Positions 1 through 9,833 of a DNA stretch of 31,332 nucleotides are shown in pieces. The notes under the pieces were generated by a model that was given only the letters and a program-made list of their open reading frames with translations, was not told where the DNA came from and ran no database searches. Each line of letters opens with the position of its first letter. Position 1 is the first letter of the stretch. The position numbers were made by a program, and so were the translations under genes. The stretch spans positions 10,255-41,586 of the forward strand of contig DIQU01000108.1 of assembly GCA_002426555.1 (NCBI GenBank). The letters run 5' to 3'. The DNA comes from Firmicutes bacterium UBA5454 (GTDB taxonomy: Bacteria; Bacillota; Clostridia; Caldicoprobacterales; DTU083).

Positions 1-114
1 ATTGCACCCATTTAACTCTGGAAGTTACTTTTTCAATTCACCGCTAAGAGTGAGAGCATACTAGAATTTATGATGTAAATATAATTTCTGCTATTCACTG
101 TATCATAGATGCAG

Positions 115-136
115 GGTACAAAATAAATACAATTAT
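115..136. repeat. Left copy of the 22-bp direct repeat bounding the helicase island
   Basis: This 22-bp stretch is identical to 9607-9628 in the same orientation; its last 18 bases are caaaataaatacaattat. A weaker match (agatgca) precedes both copies, with a 2-bp length difference between them. The helicase stop codon (133-135) lies inside this copy, so the repeat marks the end of the two-gene unit. It could be an att-type site or a recombination scar. No integrase is visible in the window. Confidence 0.8.
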
Positions 137-3100
137 AATGCCTCCCTAAGGAAACGGATTATACTTCCTCGGTTCAGCACTTCATGGCAATGTTGGTTGC
201 GATAATGCCTAAGGCATCCGTAGCAACTGGTATCAGCCTCATCTCCGCCGCACTCGCAACGTTCCAGGTGATGCAGTGTGGCAGCCAGGATAGATTTTAG
301 ATTATTTGCGTTAGCCATTTGCCGTACATGACCAGCTCCTCCTGGAACATCATCAAAAAGGATTAAACTGAAATTATCCAACTTTCCAATTGAGTACAAA
401 CAACCATCTAAATCCTGTCTTTCGATTTGCAGTTCTTCGCTTGCACCTTCTAAGAGTGCGTATAACAGGGAGAACCAGAAGCCTTGGTCTGTATTCGAAA
501 CACCCTCTATTTGAAGTTTTAAAACATCGGTCTCAAATTCGTGTCCCAGCGAAATCCTATTATGAAGTTTTCCACTACAAGACTTTTGATATGGAGTCAT
601 GTGACTTTTCCTTGACTTTTCTGTTTGCATCATTGCAAACCCGCAAGAGCTGCATACCTTAAACCCTGTATTTTGCCTTCCACTGTTTATAATGGCCAGT
701 TTACCGTGTGTTGCCGGTGTAGCTTGTATAACCAAACTATTTTTCAACGGAAGTTGTACACGTTGTTCCTCTTGTGCAATTCCGGAGAAATACACCCTGG
801 TAGAATAAGTTCGTTCTGGTCTTGCATCACCTGGCTTACCAGGCATTTCAGAATCAACAACAAACCCAAATTCAGGCATTAGAAAGGTTCCTTTGTGTAC
901 ATCGGTACTTTGACATTTGGGACATTCAGTGAAATCACCGTCCTGTGCATCAGCTGTCAGAATTCGGTCGTAATGCTGGCATTGCATACAAATCATGTAT
1001 TTATATCTTGGCCATTCTTTCTTAGTAACCTTCTTTATGTAACGGCTGGTCCACAGTCTACCTGCAGCTACAATTTGACTGCCCGGTGCATATTCAGAAA
1101 GAGCAATGCGGAGATCTCGCTCCAACTGAAGTCTTTTTGCTTCCTCTGCATGATGCAGTATTTGCAGCTCGACAACATCCACTGGAAAGCCATACTTAGG
1201 CAGAAGTCCTCTATTTGACATATAATCAATAATCTGTCGCTTCTTAAGCGTATTTATCAGCCGATTGATGTGGTCAGAGTTTTTCCCTTGCTCAAATAAA
1301 GTAATACGTACTTCATTCAATCGATCTATGTCTCCTTCTATCTCTTTCTTAGCTTTCAGCAGAATAGAGTCCTCTGAAGTTACGAGTTCTTTTGCCCAAA
1401 GCCAATCATTTATTCCAATCTCATCCTTTATGTTGTCAGGTACTATTTTCTTAAGTGCCTTTCGGAGGTCTTCCGGTCTGCCAGCCAAATAATCAATAAA
1501 TAGTTCCGTTCCCCCTTCACCTGGCGGATAATAAAAGTTTTCAACAGTCCTAAAGTAGTCAGGATAGAGCTTCCAAAAAGCAGCTAACGCTGTTGCATAG
1601 ACATGTCTTCGCACTATTTTGGTATTATCCAGCGTAAAGTAGGGAGCTTTAATCTTACCTCCAACCATACGCCATGGTTCATAAAAGTGTGATAAATCGT
1701 GGGATCTCCTTTGGGCAAATGTCAAAGCAATTGCTGTCGAATCTGCACGCCGGCCTGCTCTACCCGCTCGTTGTATATAATTAGCTGCTGTGGGAGGCAT
1801 ATTGCGCATAAACACAGCTTCTAGTTCACCGACATCTACGCCGAGTTCAAAAGTAGTAGAACAGCTCAATACATTGACGGTACCATCCACAAAACTACTC
1901 TGAAGCTCAGCTGCAGCCTCACTGGTAAGCTGAGCTGTATGTTCTTTTGCAGTCATGGGGATTGGAGTTGTCGTGTTGTAAAGCTTATAGTAATGGTTGT
2001 CTCTGAAGGCATATTTTGGTTCAAACTCCTCTAATTGGCCATTACAACGATATGTTAAACAAGTATCTCTAATATTTTTGTTCGTTGTTTTCCCGCATTT
2101 TAAACAACGGTACCAGGTCTGATGTTCATGGAAGAGAGAAGATTCTATTTCCCATACATTATATTTTAGGCGGTACACTATGCCTTCATTTGACATTGAG
2201 ACTGGATCAAAGTAAGAACTCCACATGCTATTTGGATCACCTATGCGCAATGCCTTAAACCACAAATCATTCAACAGTTGTTTACATTGCTCTTTTGTTG
2301 CCATGCTTCCCATATTTTCTACCAGACGCAGCAGATAGTCTAAACGACTATTCAAGCTTGTGGTATTCCAACATATTATGCCTCTTTTTACCGACGACTG
2401 GCTTGCTCGAACATAAAGCTCCCGATTTCGAGGTTCAAATATTCCATCCTTTGGCGACAACAAATCTGGAAATTGGACGACTCCCTTTGTGCGTAAAGTG
2501 TCCAACAAAACTTGACAAAGAATCCAAGTCTCATCTTCTGTTAAATTCCAAGGATGATTCATTAATATCCTAGGTGGTCGCCAGCCGTCTGGCTTCACGA
2601 TATGAAAGCTTAGGAGACCAAAGGCTTCCAATGAATTATATCGATCCATAAGTAAGAATTCATAGAATAACCATTTTAATATTTCACTTTGTTGTTCTTG
2701 TGGGCTGAGACCATCAAGTAATTTGTAACTTGTTGCCATTTTTTGAAGAGGTATCACCAGATCCTGAAGACGCCATTTATTGACCTTGATTTGATCCTCG
2801 TATTGCTTGAGTATTCTTACGATAAGACTTCGCTGCAATATTCTTGTATAGGTACGGGTAAAATACGGAGCAAAAAAGGCAGCATCTTGACGGCTGTCAG
2901 AAAACACTAAAAGCTTTCTAGTTCCTTCATCCAGTACATCGGAATTTTGCTGTACAGGGTTTCCCCAATCTGATAACTCTGAATCCGTAACCACTGATTT
3001 TGATTTTTTGGGTGGTATCTGTTGATATAAAGCAGATGCTAACACACTGGCGGCTGCATCAGTTCCAACCAAAAACCTTGAAACGATACCTCTCGGTGAG

Positions 3101-4974
3101 CGTTTGCCGCAGGCTGGACATAAGCATAATAGTCCTTCTTTGTTAGTAGGTACTTTTATGACGCGATGATAATTCTGTTTTGAGCAATTGCACATATTGG
3201 AGATAAGGCTTTCCCGATCTATAGAACCACATTGAGCACACAACATAAAAGTTTCATAATCTTCATACCCTTCACTCTCCTGCTGAAATTCCACCTTTTC
3301 ATCCTCATCTGGTGTAATCAATGAATCCTTCCCCTCATGCAACATGAAATATGAATGATATCCGCGCTCAAAGCCTGGGTGATTAAGAACAAATCTGTCG
3401 CTTTCTTCTTGGATTGAACCTACAAGATAAGCTGTACCACAGTGCCTGCAAGTAGATACTTCAAAGACAGAGTATAAAGAATCCTCTATGTCAATCGACT
3501 CTCGTCGTTCTAAATATAAGGTTCTCTCAGGAGTTAAACTGATATAGGCGCCTTCAATTGAACGTACGAATATATGATAGCGGGCCGGGAGCAACGGTTG
3601 TGCGCTTTCATCGGGTTTTGCCTGATTCGCACAATCCACTAATGCGATGAGTGCTTCCACTCTATTGTGAAGGTTGCCAAAAACATTCTGAGCAAGTTCG
3701 GATACCATTTGTGGTTTGTCATCCAAAGCAGCTTGAACCGTGCAAAGAGCCATATCTCTTTCTAGCAGCTGATAGAGCATAGCTTTCCAGCCATTCTTAT
3801 TACCAATATCTTTAGCTGATTGAATGATGTGTGGAGGCAAGCTGTACTTATGTGCCAATTCTACCATACTGTCCATTTTATTATCATCCATTGTATCATT
3901 AACAACTTCCCGAAGATTAATATAAAACATAGGTTCCGGTCTTCCCCAGGAGACAAGATTTTGTTCTACTGACAAGCGCTTTCCTTCCACTACATCTTGC
4001 CTGGATGGATCTCCCTCTACCCATTCAAAGGGCTCGCTGAAGAGCTCCGAAGCGAACTGCACAATTTGCTGAAAATCCTGGCGGCCTCTACCTAAGGTAG
4101 CACTGGTAACTACACACTGCAACTTTGTCTTTTCATCCTTAATAACCCTCTCCTTCAGCCGTCTTAGGAGCATAGCAGTTTCAATCCCTTTTGCCCCTGT
4201 ATAAGTATGCGCTTCATCAATAACAATAAAGTGCCAATCCCGAGCATATGGCCCGTCAAAAAACACATTGTCTTCCGGACGCAGCAACAGATATTCCAGC
4301 ATAGCATAATTAGTTAGCAAAATATGGGGAGGACGGTTGCGCATAGAATCACGATCAATTAGTTCATTAGAGAGTGGATCGCTGTTGTAGTTCTTCTGGT
4401 AATGCTCTAGAGCAGACTTATAATCTCTCTTTGTCTCACCCGTATAACGTCCAAATGTAATGTCCGGGTAATTGATCAGTAGTTTCCTCAACCGGATTAA
4501 TTGGTCGTTGGCCAGTGCATTCATTGGATACAGCAATAATGCACGTACACCATGAGACAGACTGCCAGACTGTTTTTGCTTCATTAAATAATCAATTATA
4601 GGTATTAAAAACGTCTCGGTCTTGCCACTGCCAGTCCCTGTTGCAACAACAACGTTTCGCTTTTCTTGAACTAATTTTCGTATTGCCTGCTCTTGGTGTA
4701 AATAGAGAGTACGTTCAATTGGCAATTCAGATGACGATAAATCCAAAAAAGCATCGGATAGAATGCTTTCATTTATTAATTGTAATAGGGACGCTCCTTT
4801 GACAAAAGGAGGAGTTGCTTCTAAAATCGGACCTTTAATAAACTTCTCTGGCTGCTGAAGAGTCCGCTTTAATTGTATCTGCAGATCAGTGTCCTTAAAT
4901 TTAAATGTGGTGGATAAATATCCAAGATAGCTCTGCTCAATAACCTCTGTGGTTTGGATTGGATTCATCGACAT
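133..4974 (-). CDS. Large DEAH-box helicase with zinc ribbons and DUF1998-type C-terminus (DruE-like)
   Basis: This 1613-residue protein is a superfamily 2 helicase. Walker A (ATGTGSGKTE) is at about residues 111-120, VIDEAH at 251-256 and the SAT motif at 291-293. The second RecA lobe carries LLVFSDSRQDAAFF and, later, STTFELGVDVGELEAVF followed by YIQRAGRAGRR. Several CxxC pairs (CRHCG, CAQCG, CPACG, CLKCG, CMQC, CSSCG) imply inserted zinc ribbons. The C-terminus (DDVPGGAGHV, then CECGG and CYGCLRHYRNQHCHEVL) is the DUF1998 pattern of MrfA/YprA, DISARM and Druantia helicases. At 1613 residues it is about twice the length of housekeeping MrfA, which favours a defence-type helicase. The ATG is preceded by a GAGGT ribosome binding site that overlaps the TGA of the upstream gene, so the two are probably translationally coupled. 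The helicase call is firm; membership of a named defence family is inferred. Confidence 0.93.
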   Translation of the reverse strand: MSMNPIQTTEVIEQSYLGYLSTTFKFKDTDLQIQLKRTLQQPEKFIKGPILEATPPFVKGASLLQLINESILSDAFLDLSSSELPIERTLYLHQEQAIRKLVQEKRNVVVATGTGSGKTETFLIPIIDYLMKQKQSGSLSHGVRALLLYPMNALANDQLIRLRKLLINYPDITFGRYTGETKRDYKSALEHYQKNYNSDPLSNELIDRDSMRNRPPHILLTNYAMLEYLLLRPEDNVFFDGPYARDWHFIVIDEAHTYTGAKGIETAMLLRRLKERVIKDEKTKLQCVVTSATLGRGRQDFQQIVQFASELFSEPFEWVEGDPSRQDVVEGKRLSVEQNLVSWGRPEPMFYINLREVVNDTMDDNKMDSMVELAHKYSLPPHIIQSAKDIGNKNGWKAMLYQLLERDMALCTVQAALDDKPQMVSELAQNVFGNLHNRVEALIALVDCANQAKPDESAQPLLPARYHIFVRSIEGAYISLTPERTLYLERRESIDIEDSLYSVFEVSTCRHCGTAYLVGSIQEESDRFVLNHPGFERGYHSYFMLHEGKDSLITPDEDEKVEFQQESEGYEDYETFMLCAQCGSIDRESLISNMCNCSKQNYHRVIKVPTNKEGLLCLCPACGKRSPRGIVSRFLVGTDAAASVLASALYQQIPPKKSKSVVTDSELSDWGNPVQQNSDVLDEGTRKLLVFSDSRQDAAFFAPYFTRTYTRILQRSLIVRILKQYEDQIKVNKWRLQDLVIPLQKMATSYKLLDGLSPQEQQSEILKWLFYEFLLMDRYNSLEAFGLLSFHIVKPDGWRPPRILMNHPWNLTEDETWILCQVLLDTLRTKGVVQFPDLLSPKDGIFEPRNRELYVRASQSSVKRGIICWNTTSLNSRLDYLLRLVENMGSMATKEQCKQLLNDLWFKALRIGDPNSMWSSYFDPVSMSNEGIVYRLKYNVWEIESSLFHEHQTWYRCLKCGKTTNKNIRDTCLTYRCNGQLEEFEPKYAFRDNHYYKLYNTTTPIPMTAKEHTAQLTSEAAAELQSSFVDGTVNVLSCSTTFELGVDVGELEAVFMRNMPPTAANYIQRAGRAGRRADSTAIALTFAQRRSHDLSHFYEPWRMVGGKIKAPYFTLDNTKIVRRHVYATALAAFWKLYPDYFRTVENFYYPPGEGGTELFIDYLAGRPEDLRKALKKIVPDNIKDEIGINDWLWAKELVTSEDSILLKAKKEIEGDIDRLNEVRITLFEQGKNSDHINRLINTLKKRQIIDYMSNRGLLPKYGFPVDVVELQILHHAEEAKRLQLERDLRIALSEYAPGSQIVAAGRLWTSRYIKKVTKKEWPRYKYMICMQCQHYDRILTADAQDGDFTECPKCQSTDVHKGTFLMPEFGFVVDSEMPGKPGDARPERTYSTRVYFSGIAQEEQRVQLPLKNSLVIQATPATHGKLAIINSGRQNTGFKVCSSCGFAMMQTEKSRKSHMTPYQKSCSGKLHNRISLGHEFETDVLKLQIEGVSNTDQGFWFSLLYALLEGASEELQIERQDLDGCLYSIGKLDNFSLILFDDVPGGAGHVRQMANANNLKSILAATLHHLERCECGGDEADTSCYGCLRHYRNQHCHEVLNRGSIIRFLREAL

Positions 4975-4984
4975 CTTGGTTACC

Positions 4985-7900
4985 TCATTTCGTATGCTTT
5001 AGTGTTGTGCATATACGTTGAATTACTTGACCAGCGTTATTCTTTATAACCTCCTGCGGTAGAGCAGGATGCTTTGGAGTGTTATTTAAAGGTTCTGATA
5101 GGTTATCAATCAATACAATAGGCGAGTTCTGATAGCACGTGTATTTCTTTTGAAGCATTGCTATATCATCCTTCATATACCAAACTAATGTCAGGTTTAT
5201 AGGAATTTTTTCTGAATAAACAGGTATGAGACTATTACAATAAGGGTAATGCGTTTCTCCCCATTCCTCTTGGGACTGGAGTAATAGACCACAGCTAGTG
5301 CATTTCACACCTTTTTGTATCTCCAGCATGGTTCCGCCTTCATCCTTCCATATCAAATTCAAGCTTTTTCCGCTAACCGTAAATAATGTGTTATGTTCGT
5401 TTTGTTGATAGGAATTTACAATCTTCCTGCTTACTCTCGTGGAAAATTCGGCATATGCAGTGGTTCCGTCCAGCATAAGAGGCTGTATTTTGATATTATT
5501 CTTCATATCCAAAATGGAGTAAATTTCTAAGTTGAAAGGGAAACTAACACTATATATATCAGGGAGCAGCAGTAACTGATATGCTGTCCAACTCTCAGTA
5601 TAGAGCAACAGGAAATGACAGTCATCTTTACTAATACCATTCACGCAGACATCAAAAATAGAATCTGATTGTAATTGCAGCTTATCATTCCATAAAAATC
5701 TCCCTTGGTTATAAGAAGACAACAACGCTGCATAGATCGTCCTCTCTTTTCCACAGGGTTTAAAATTACCGGATATCAATATTGTATTCGAGTCTTCCCA
5801 ATCAGTATAAATATTGCTAAAATATGCTTCTCCAGAATGAAAGGCAATGGGAGTTACAGCAGTTTTTGACTCTTGGAAGATCGAATTCACTCCGCCCCAC
5901 AAGTCCATTTCGGTAAGTTCCATTAAATAATGACCTTTTCGTATATTCAATTGCTTCGGGTCTATTAATACTGACTTCTCGCAACCTGCAATTGAATAGG
6001 TTACAGCTTTTTTCCATGGATGTACGACATCCCAAAATTTAATTGCACGGTTCTCTGCAATTCCTCGCTCCGACCATTGAATTTCTACCAACTTCTCATT
6101 ATCTATATCCCTATACCTCCAAGATATATCAACAACTTCCCATTTTGTTCTTACATTTAGCAAGCATCCTTGACCTAAGAATTTGTTCTTTTGTCCATAC
6201 AATTTGATCCAAATGCTTCTGACTCCTGCCCTTTGTCCTATTAAATCTAGAAATGAACTTAAATTAAGTGTCGCTTCATGTTTATCATCTACCTCATGGG
6301 ATCCTAATTTTATTTCATCTATATAGAATTCAATGTACCTTGCCTCATCTATAGGTATGTCTACATACAGCAGCAGTTTTGATACATTTCTCCATTTTCC
6401 AAACCATGATTCTATGCATTGATCTGTCCAATTATTCATGTCTAAACTGTAAAGGCCTTCTATTCTCCAGCGTATTTTTGGAAGCTTTATTTGAAGTGTC
6501 CCAAGCTGTTCATTTTGTGTACTTATAGCTCCCTCTACAAAACTCTCTTCAGACTGCACATTGAATTCATAGGTTTCATCTACAACGCTGAGCATCTCAC
6601 AAGGAGATTGCTGTTCAAACTGATAGTTGACTGGCAGTATAAGCGTAACCATAATAGGGCTTTTTTTATCTGAAGGAAATCTCACAAGCGGGTTGAAATC
6701 CACCACCAATTCTGGGCATGCTAAGAAGGTCAGTTGATATTCTCTATTCTTGGGCGATCGAAGAAAAAATGTATACCACCCCGAAGGTAAAGCGCCAGCC
6801 AGAAGTGCTTCCTCCAAAGGCAATTCGAATAATCCCGAACTTCTTGAACAATTGTATTTTTGCAGGCCTTTGACCAAATAATAAGTCGAATCTTTAACTT
6901 CTTCTCTTCCTTGTAAAAAAACCAGCTGCCATCCATCTAATCCAAAAGCTTGGTCATAGGGAATTATCAATGTAGGAATAGTATCAGTATACACTGGATA
7001 ATCATTCAATAAAGCGCAGGATAATCTGTGCCCACCAGATAAATACGGTTCAGAAGTATCTGTCCGTGAAACCGACAAAGTACTAGTCGTCTCATTTACA
7101 TCTTTGAGCGTAATGGCTTGTACGTTTTCCAAATCTATAAACAATAATTGATAATCGGTCAGAATTAGGTCTTCTTCAATAATCACATTTTCCGGATAAA
7201 GTCTAGAGCTTTTAGGTAAAATAATCCAGATGCCTGCTTTGGGCAGTAAATCAGAGCTGATTTTATGTCCGTCTTCATAGAATGCCATATACGAAATGCC
7301 TTTCACATCTTCAAGACATTGTAGACTCCACGTTTCAATAATCTGGTTGCCTGCTAATAAGTAAATATAAAATCTCGGAACGAGCTTCTCTATAGTTACT
7401 GTAACCATGGATATCTCTGCCTTACCATCAACCCCTTTGTACACTCGCAAAGGGACTCTGAAAAGAATTTCCTTCTGACACTGGTCCTCATCCATAGTAT
7501 TTTCAGAGCCAATATTTGCGACTTGTTGCATGGGTGTACTCGTTATTAAGAGTGTAAATAGTTCCTCAAAGTCTATATCAGAGTACATAATCAGCTGAGC
7601 TTGTATGATTAGCTGAATTTCAGCTCGAGCAGTATCTAATATTAGCTGTGGCGGCAATGCCTGAGTGCTTATCCCATTTAATAGCTTTGTACTTGTAATT
7701 AAGCGGTCATCCCACCATTTTTGAATACCTTTTTGCAAACGATTTGGTATGTTTACTGTATCAGTTATATTAAGTTCTCCGGAAAAGTAAGCATTTGCAA
7801 GCAATTGAACTGTATCAATCAGCCAGCCTTCTGCCCATTCACCCCCATACATAAGAAACCGTATTACAGGTTCATCTGCATATAACCAGATTGTCCTTTT

Positions 7901-9460
7901 TGTTTGTCCGTCATTTTCAATGTTTTTTAGCTTATTCTCTAATAGTTGAACTTCTGAAATAATATGAGTTTTTCGTGAGTCGATTTCATTCGTCGTAACT
8001 AATTCAAAGTCTAATTGAGCGTAAATATGGGGAGACTGCTTCCACTCTATTTCTAACTTGAGCATTTCTTCCACTAAGGAATAGGTTTTGTTTATTTCTT
8101 TAAAACCTTCTTCTACATTATAAAAACCTAGCTCTTTAAGCATTGATGAAGTCTTGTCTATAAACGCTTTTACGTTCTCACACTCTGCTAATAACTCCTC
8201 ATATGACAGGTGGGTTAATTCCTGTATCTCCCTCTTTAGTTCGGTTTCTTGTTTCTCTAATTGAAAATATTTAAGGCTAACTTCACTCAGTAGTAACATT
8301 TGCTGACGTTTGTTTTTTAGTTCGTCCACTGTTATATTCCCTAGATTTGGTAATGGGCTTTTCTTACATGCAATCTCTGATTTTTTCTGAACTATTGCTT
8401 GTTTTAAGCTTATAAGACTCTGTTCCATACTTCTCTCAGTTAAAGTGTGATAATTTCTTGTTCTATAAAGGCGCAGTTTTGGGTATCTCCACTGCCTTGA
8501 TGCTTTATAAGTTTTTAATTGATGGCGTAGTGTATCTTTTTTGATGATTAGATTTTCAATATCAGAAAATAATAAATCGATTTTTTGGATGACATCCTTA
8601 CTTGACCCAGCCCTGATATTCGGATTCCATGCCATCCCGAACAGTGACTTAGCTAATGAATCCATTTGTTGATGACAGACTTTCAAATCAGATTTGATAT
8701 TCTTTAGGTAACTTAACTTCTCAATTGCAGATTCGTACTTACTTCTTAATTGCAGTGCTTCTTGATATTCTGATGCAGTATTCCGTGAAAACAACTTTAT
8801 TAATAAAGCATTCACTTGTAATTTTGGCTTTAATATATCTCTTTGTTCTAGTATCTCCAAAAGTATATTTAATTCATTTTGTTCTTTTTTGTATTGTTGT
8901 ATTTGTTCCGAAGCTTCCTCAGCTGCTTGGCGATAATGGTGATATTCATTCCTAACAAGGTTAAGATAGTTCATTAGCTCATTTCTATCAGTCAAGCCCT
9001 GGGTTACAAGAGGATTAACAACATGATCCATGAAATTAGGTATACAGCTGTCTGGAATCCCTCCATGCAAAAGGATAGGTGTAACATATCGATAGCCATC
9101 TGAAATATCAACCATGAATAATCCATGGTTAACAAGAATTTTGCGAAAAAGCATTCCAACCCTAGTCTGTATTGCTGGTTCGTGCACAGGAATAGATTCT
9201 TGTATTGATGACCAATAATCACCTTGGTTATAGCCCTTTATCCCTTTATAGCTTAAATAAAATGCGAAAGATAATGGTGCTTTCTGCTTCATAAATCGCA
9301 AACCATTACTGACGCCAGACGTGAAGGATTTGTCCACTAGAGTAAATAAACTTTGAATATCTTCTGAAGATAATTCAATTTCTCCAATAAAATTGACATC
9401 ATCAATATTACGCGATAAATAATCCTCACAATCTTGAATCGTCTTAGCATCCTTCAACAT
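4985..9460 (-). CDS. Giant coiled-coil and beta-rich protein of unknown family, partner of the helicase
   Basis: I do not recognise this 1491-residue protein as a named family. Residues 50-150 form a compact block that ends in YVTPILLHGGIP (about 126-136) and looks like a conserved domain. Residues about 160-520 are rich in Leu, Glu, Lys and Gln heptads and should form long coiled coils. The remainder is largely beta-rich, and the end has a probable zinc ribbon (CTSCG near 1387, then HYPYC near 1404). No signal peptide or membrane segment is visible, so it is probably cytoplasmic. It is the first gene of a two-gene unit and ends 10 bp before the helicase. Pairing of one huge protein of unknown fold with a huge DUF1998 helicase matches the layout of Druantia type III (DruH plus DruE), but I cannot verify DruH homology. 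Its DNA looks more AT-rich than the backbone genes to the right. Confidence 0.85.
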   Translation of the reverse strand: MLKDAKTIQDCEDYLSRNIDDVNFIGEIELSSEDIQSLFTLVDKSFTSGVSNGLRFMKQKAPLSFAFYLSYKGIKGYNQGDYWSSIQESIPVHEPAIQTRVGMLFRKILVNHGLFMVDISDGYRYVTPILLHGGIPDSCIPNFMDHVVNPLVTQGLTDRNELMNYLNLVRNEYHHYRQAAEEASEQIQQYKKEQNELNILLEILEQRDILKPKLQVNALLIKLFSRNTASEYQEALQLRSKYESAIEKLSYLKNIKSDLKVCHQQMDSLAKSLFGMAWNPNIRAGSSKDVIQKIDLLFSDIENLIIKKDTLRHQLKTYKASRQWRYPKLRLYRTRNYHTLTERSMEQSLISLKQAIVQKKSEIACKKSPLPNLGNITVDELKNKRQQMLLLSEVSLKYFQLEKQETELKREIQELTHLSYEELLAECENVKAFIDKTSSMLKELGFYNVEEGFKEINKTYSLVEEMLKLEIEWKQSPHIYAQLDFELVTTNEIDSRKTHIISEVQLLENKLKNIENDGQTKRTIWLYADEPVIRFLMYGGEWAEGWLIDTVQLLANAYFSGELNITDTVNIPNRLQKGIQKWWDDRLITSTKLLNGISTQALPPQLILDTARAEIQLIIQAQLIMYSDIDFEELFTLLITSTPMQQVANIGSENTMDEDQCQKEILFRVPLRVYKGVDGKAEISMVTVTIEKLVPRFYIYLLAGNQIIETWSLQCLEDVKGISYMAFYEDGHKISSDLLPKAGIWIILPKSSRLYPENVIIEEDLILTDYQLLFIDLENVQAITLKDVNETTSTLSVSRTDTSEPYLSGGHRLSCALLNDYPVYTDTIPTLIIPYDQAFGLDGWQLVFLQGREEVKDSTYYLVKGLQKYNCSRSSGLFELPLEEALLAGALPSGWYTFFLRSPKNREYQLTFLACPELVVDFNPLVRFPSDKKSPIMVTLILPVNYQFEQQSPCEMLSVVDETYEFNVQSEESFVEGAISTQNEQLGTLQIKLPKIRWRIEGLYSLDMNNWTDQCIESWFGKWRNVSKLLLYVDIPIDEARYIEFYIDEIKLGSHEVDDKHEATLNLSSFLDLIGQRAGVRSIWIKLYGQKNKFLGQGCLLNVRTKWEVVDISWRYRDIDNEKLVEIQWSERGIAENRAIKFWDVVHPWKKAVTYSIAGCEKSVLIDPKQLNIRKGHYLMELTEMDLWGGVNSIFQESKTAVTPIAFHSGEAYFSNIYTDWEDSNTILISGNFKPCGKERTIYAALLSSYNQGRFLWNDKLQLQSDSIFDVCVNGISKDDCHFLLLYTESWTAYQLLLLPDIYSVSFPFNLEIYSILDMKNNIKIQPLMLDGTTAYAEFSTRVSRKIVNSYQQNEHNTLFTVSGKSLNLIWKDEGGTMLEIQKGVKCTSCGLLLQSQEEWGETHYPYCNSLIPVYSEKIPINLTLVWYMKDDIAMLQKKYTCYQNSPIVLIDNLSEPLNNTPKHPALPQEVIKNNAGQVIQRICTTLKHTK

Positions 9461-9484
9461 CTACAGCCCACCTTTATCGTAATT

Positions 9485-9509
9485 GGAGTAATGCTAAAAA
9501 TTATACTCC
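9485..9509 (-). promoter_or_regulatory. Possible promoter and operator of the helicase island
   Basis: On the minus strand a TATAAT (9505-9500) lies about 40 nt upstream of the ATG at 9460. It is flanked by an inverted repeat, GGAGTA (9485-9490) and TACTCC (9504-9509), with a 13-nt spacer, which could be a repressor site. No good -35 box is seen. This is a weak call made from position and sequence only. Confidence 0.35.
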
Positions 9510-9606
9510 AGCAAATATGGTATGACCCACCCATAAGCTAATATTTGTATATTATATTCTACATATAATGACAATTTCCTTTATATTTTGAAACACAGAT
9601 GCAAAC

Positions 9607-9628
9607 GGTACAAAATAAATACAATTAT
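9607..9628. repeat. Right copy of the 22-bp direct repeat bounding the helicase island
   Basis: It is identical to 115-136, in the same orientation, 9492 bp away. It lies upstream of the putative promoter of the 1491-residue gene, so both giant genes and their control region fall between the two copies. This copy is also an imperfect dyad (CAAAATAA, then TTATTTG), as recombination sites often are. Confidence 0.8.
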
Positions 9629-9655
9629 TTGACAAACTTATTGACAAAAGGTTAA

Positions 9656-9811
9656 CATCCTATAGAAGTTAAAAAGTCTGCGTCACCGGGCAAAGATTCT
9701 ATCAAACACTTCAAGGTGTTTGATCCTGTAACAGTACCTAAAAAGTTCGGTGAGCGTATTCAATGGTTCGATAGCTGTAATACTTTACTACTGATGCAGC
9801 GCAGTTTATAA
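9656..9811 (+). pseudogene. 3' fragment of a DUF4143-type AAA ATPase gene
   Basis: The plus-strand frame opens after a TAA at 9653 and reads HPIEVKKSASPGKDSIKHF before running on to a TAA at 9809. The pattern P-I-E-[IV]-K-[KR]-[ST]-A-x-P-[GS]-K-[DS] followed by F-x-V is typical of the C-terminal nuclease-like part of bacterial ATPases with a DUF4143 domain. Residues after KVFDP no longer resemble the family. There is no start codon or upstream domain, so this is gene debris. It begins 28 bp outside the right repeat, as expected if the helicase island recombined into or next to an older gene. The family assignment is from recognition, not a search. Confidence 0.45.
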
Positions 9812-9833
9812 ATAATGTGACTTATCTAAGCCA

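Noticed and set aside
390..1492. Plus-strand open frames across the helicase gene
   Set aside because: They lie opposite a frame with complete helicase motifs and lack ribosome binding sites or recognisable domains.
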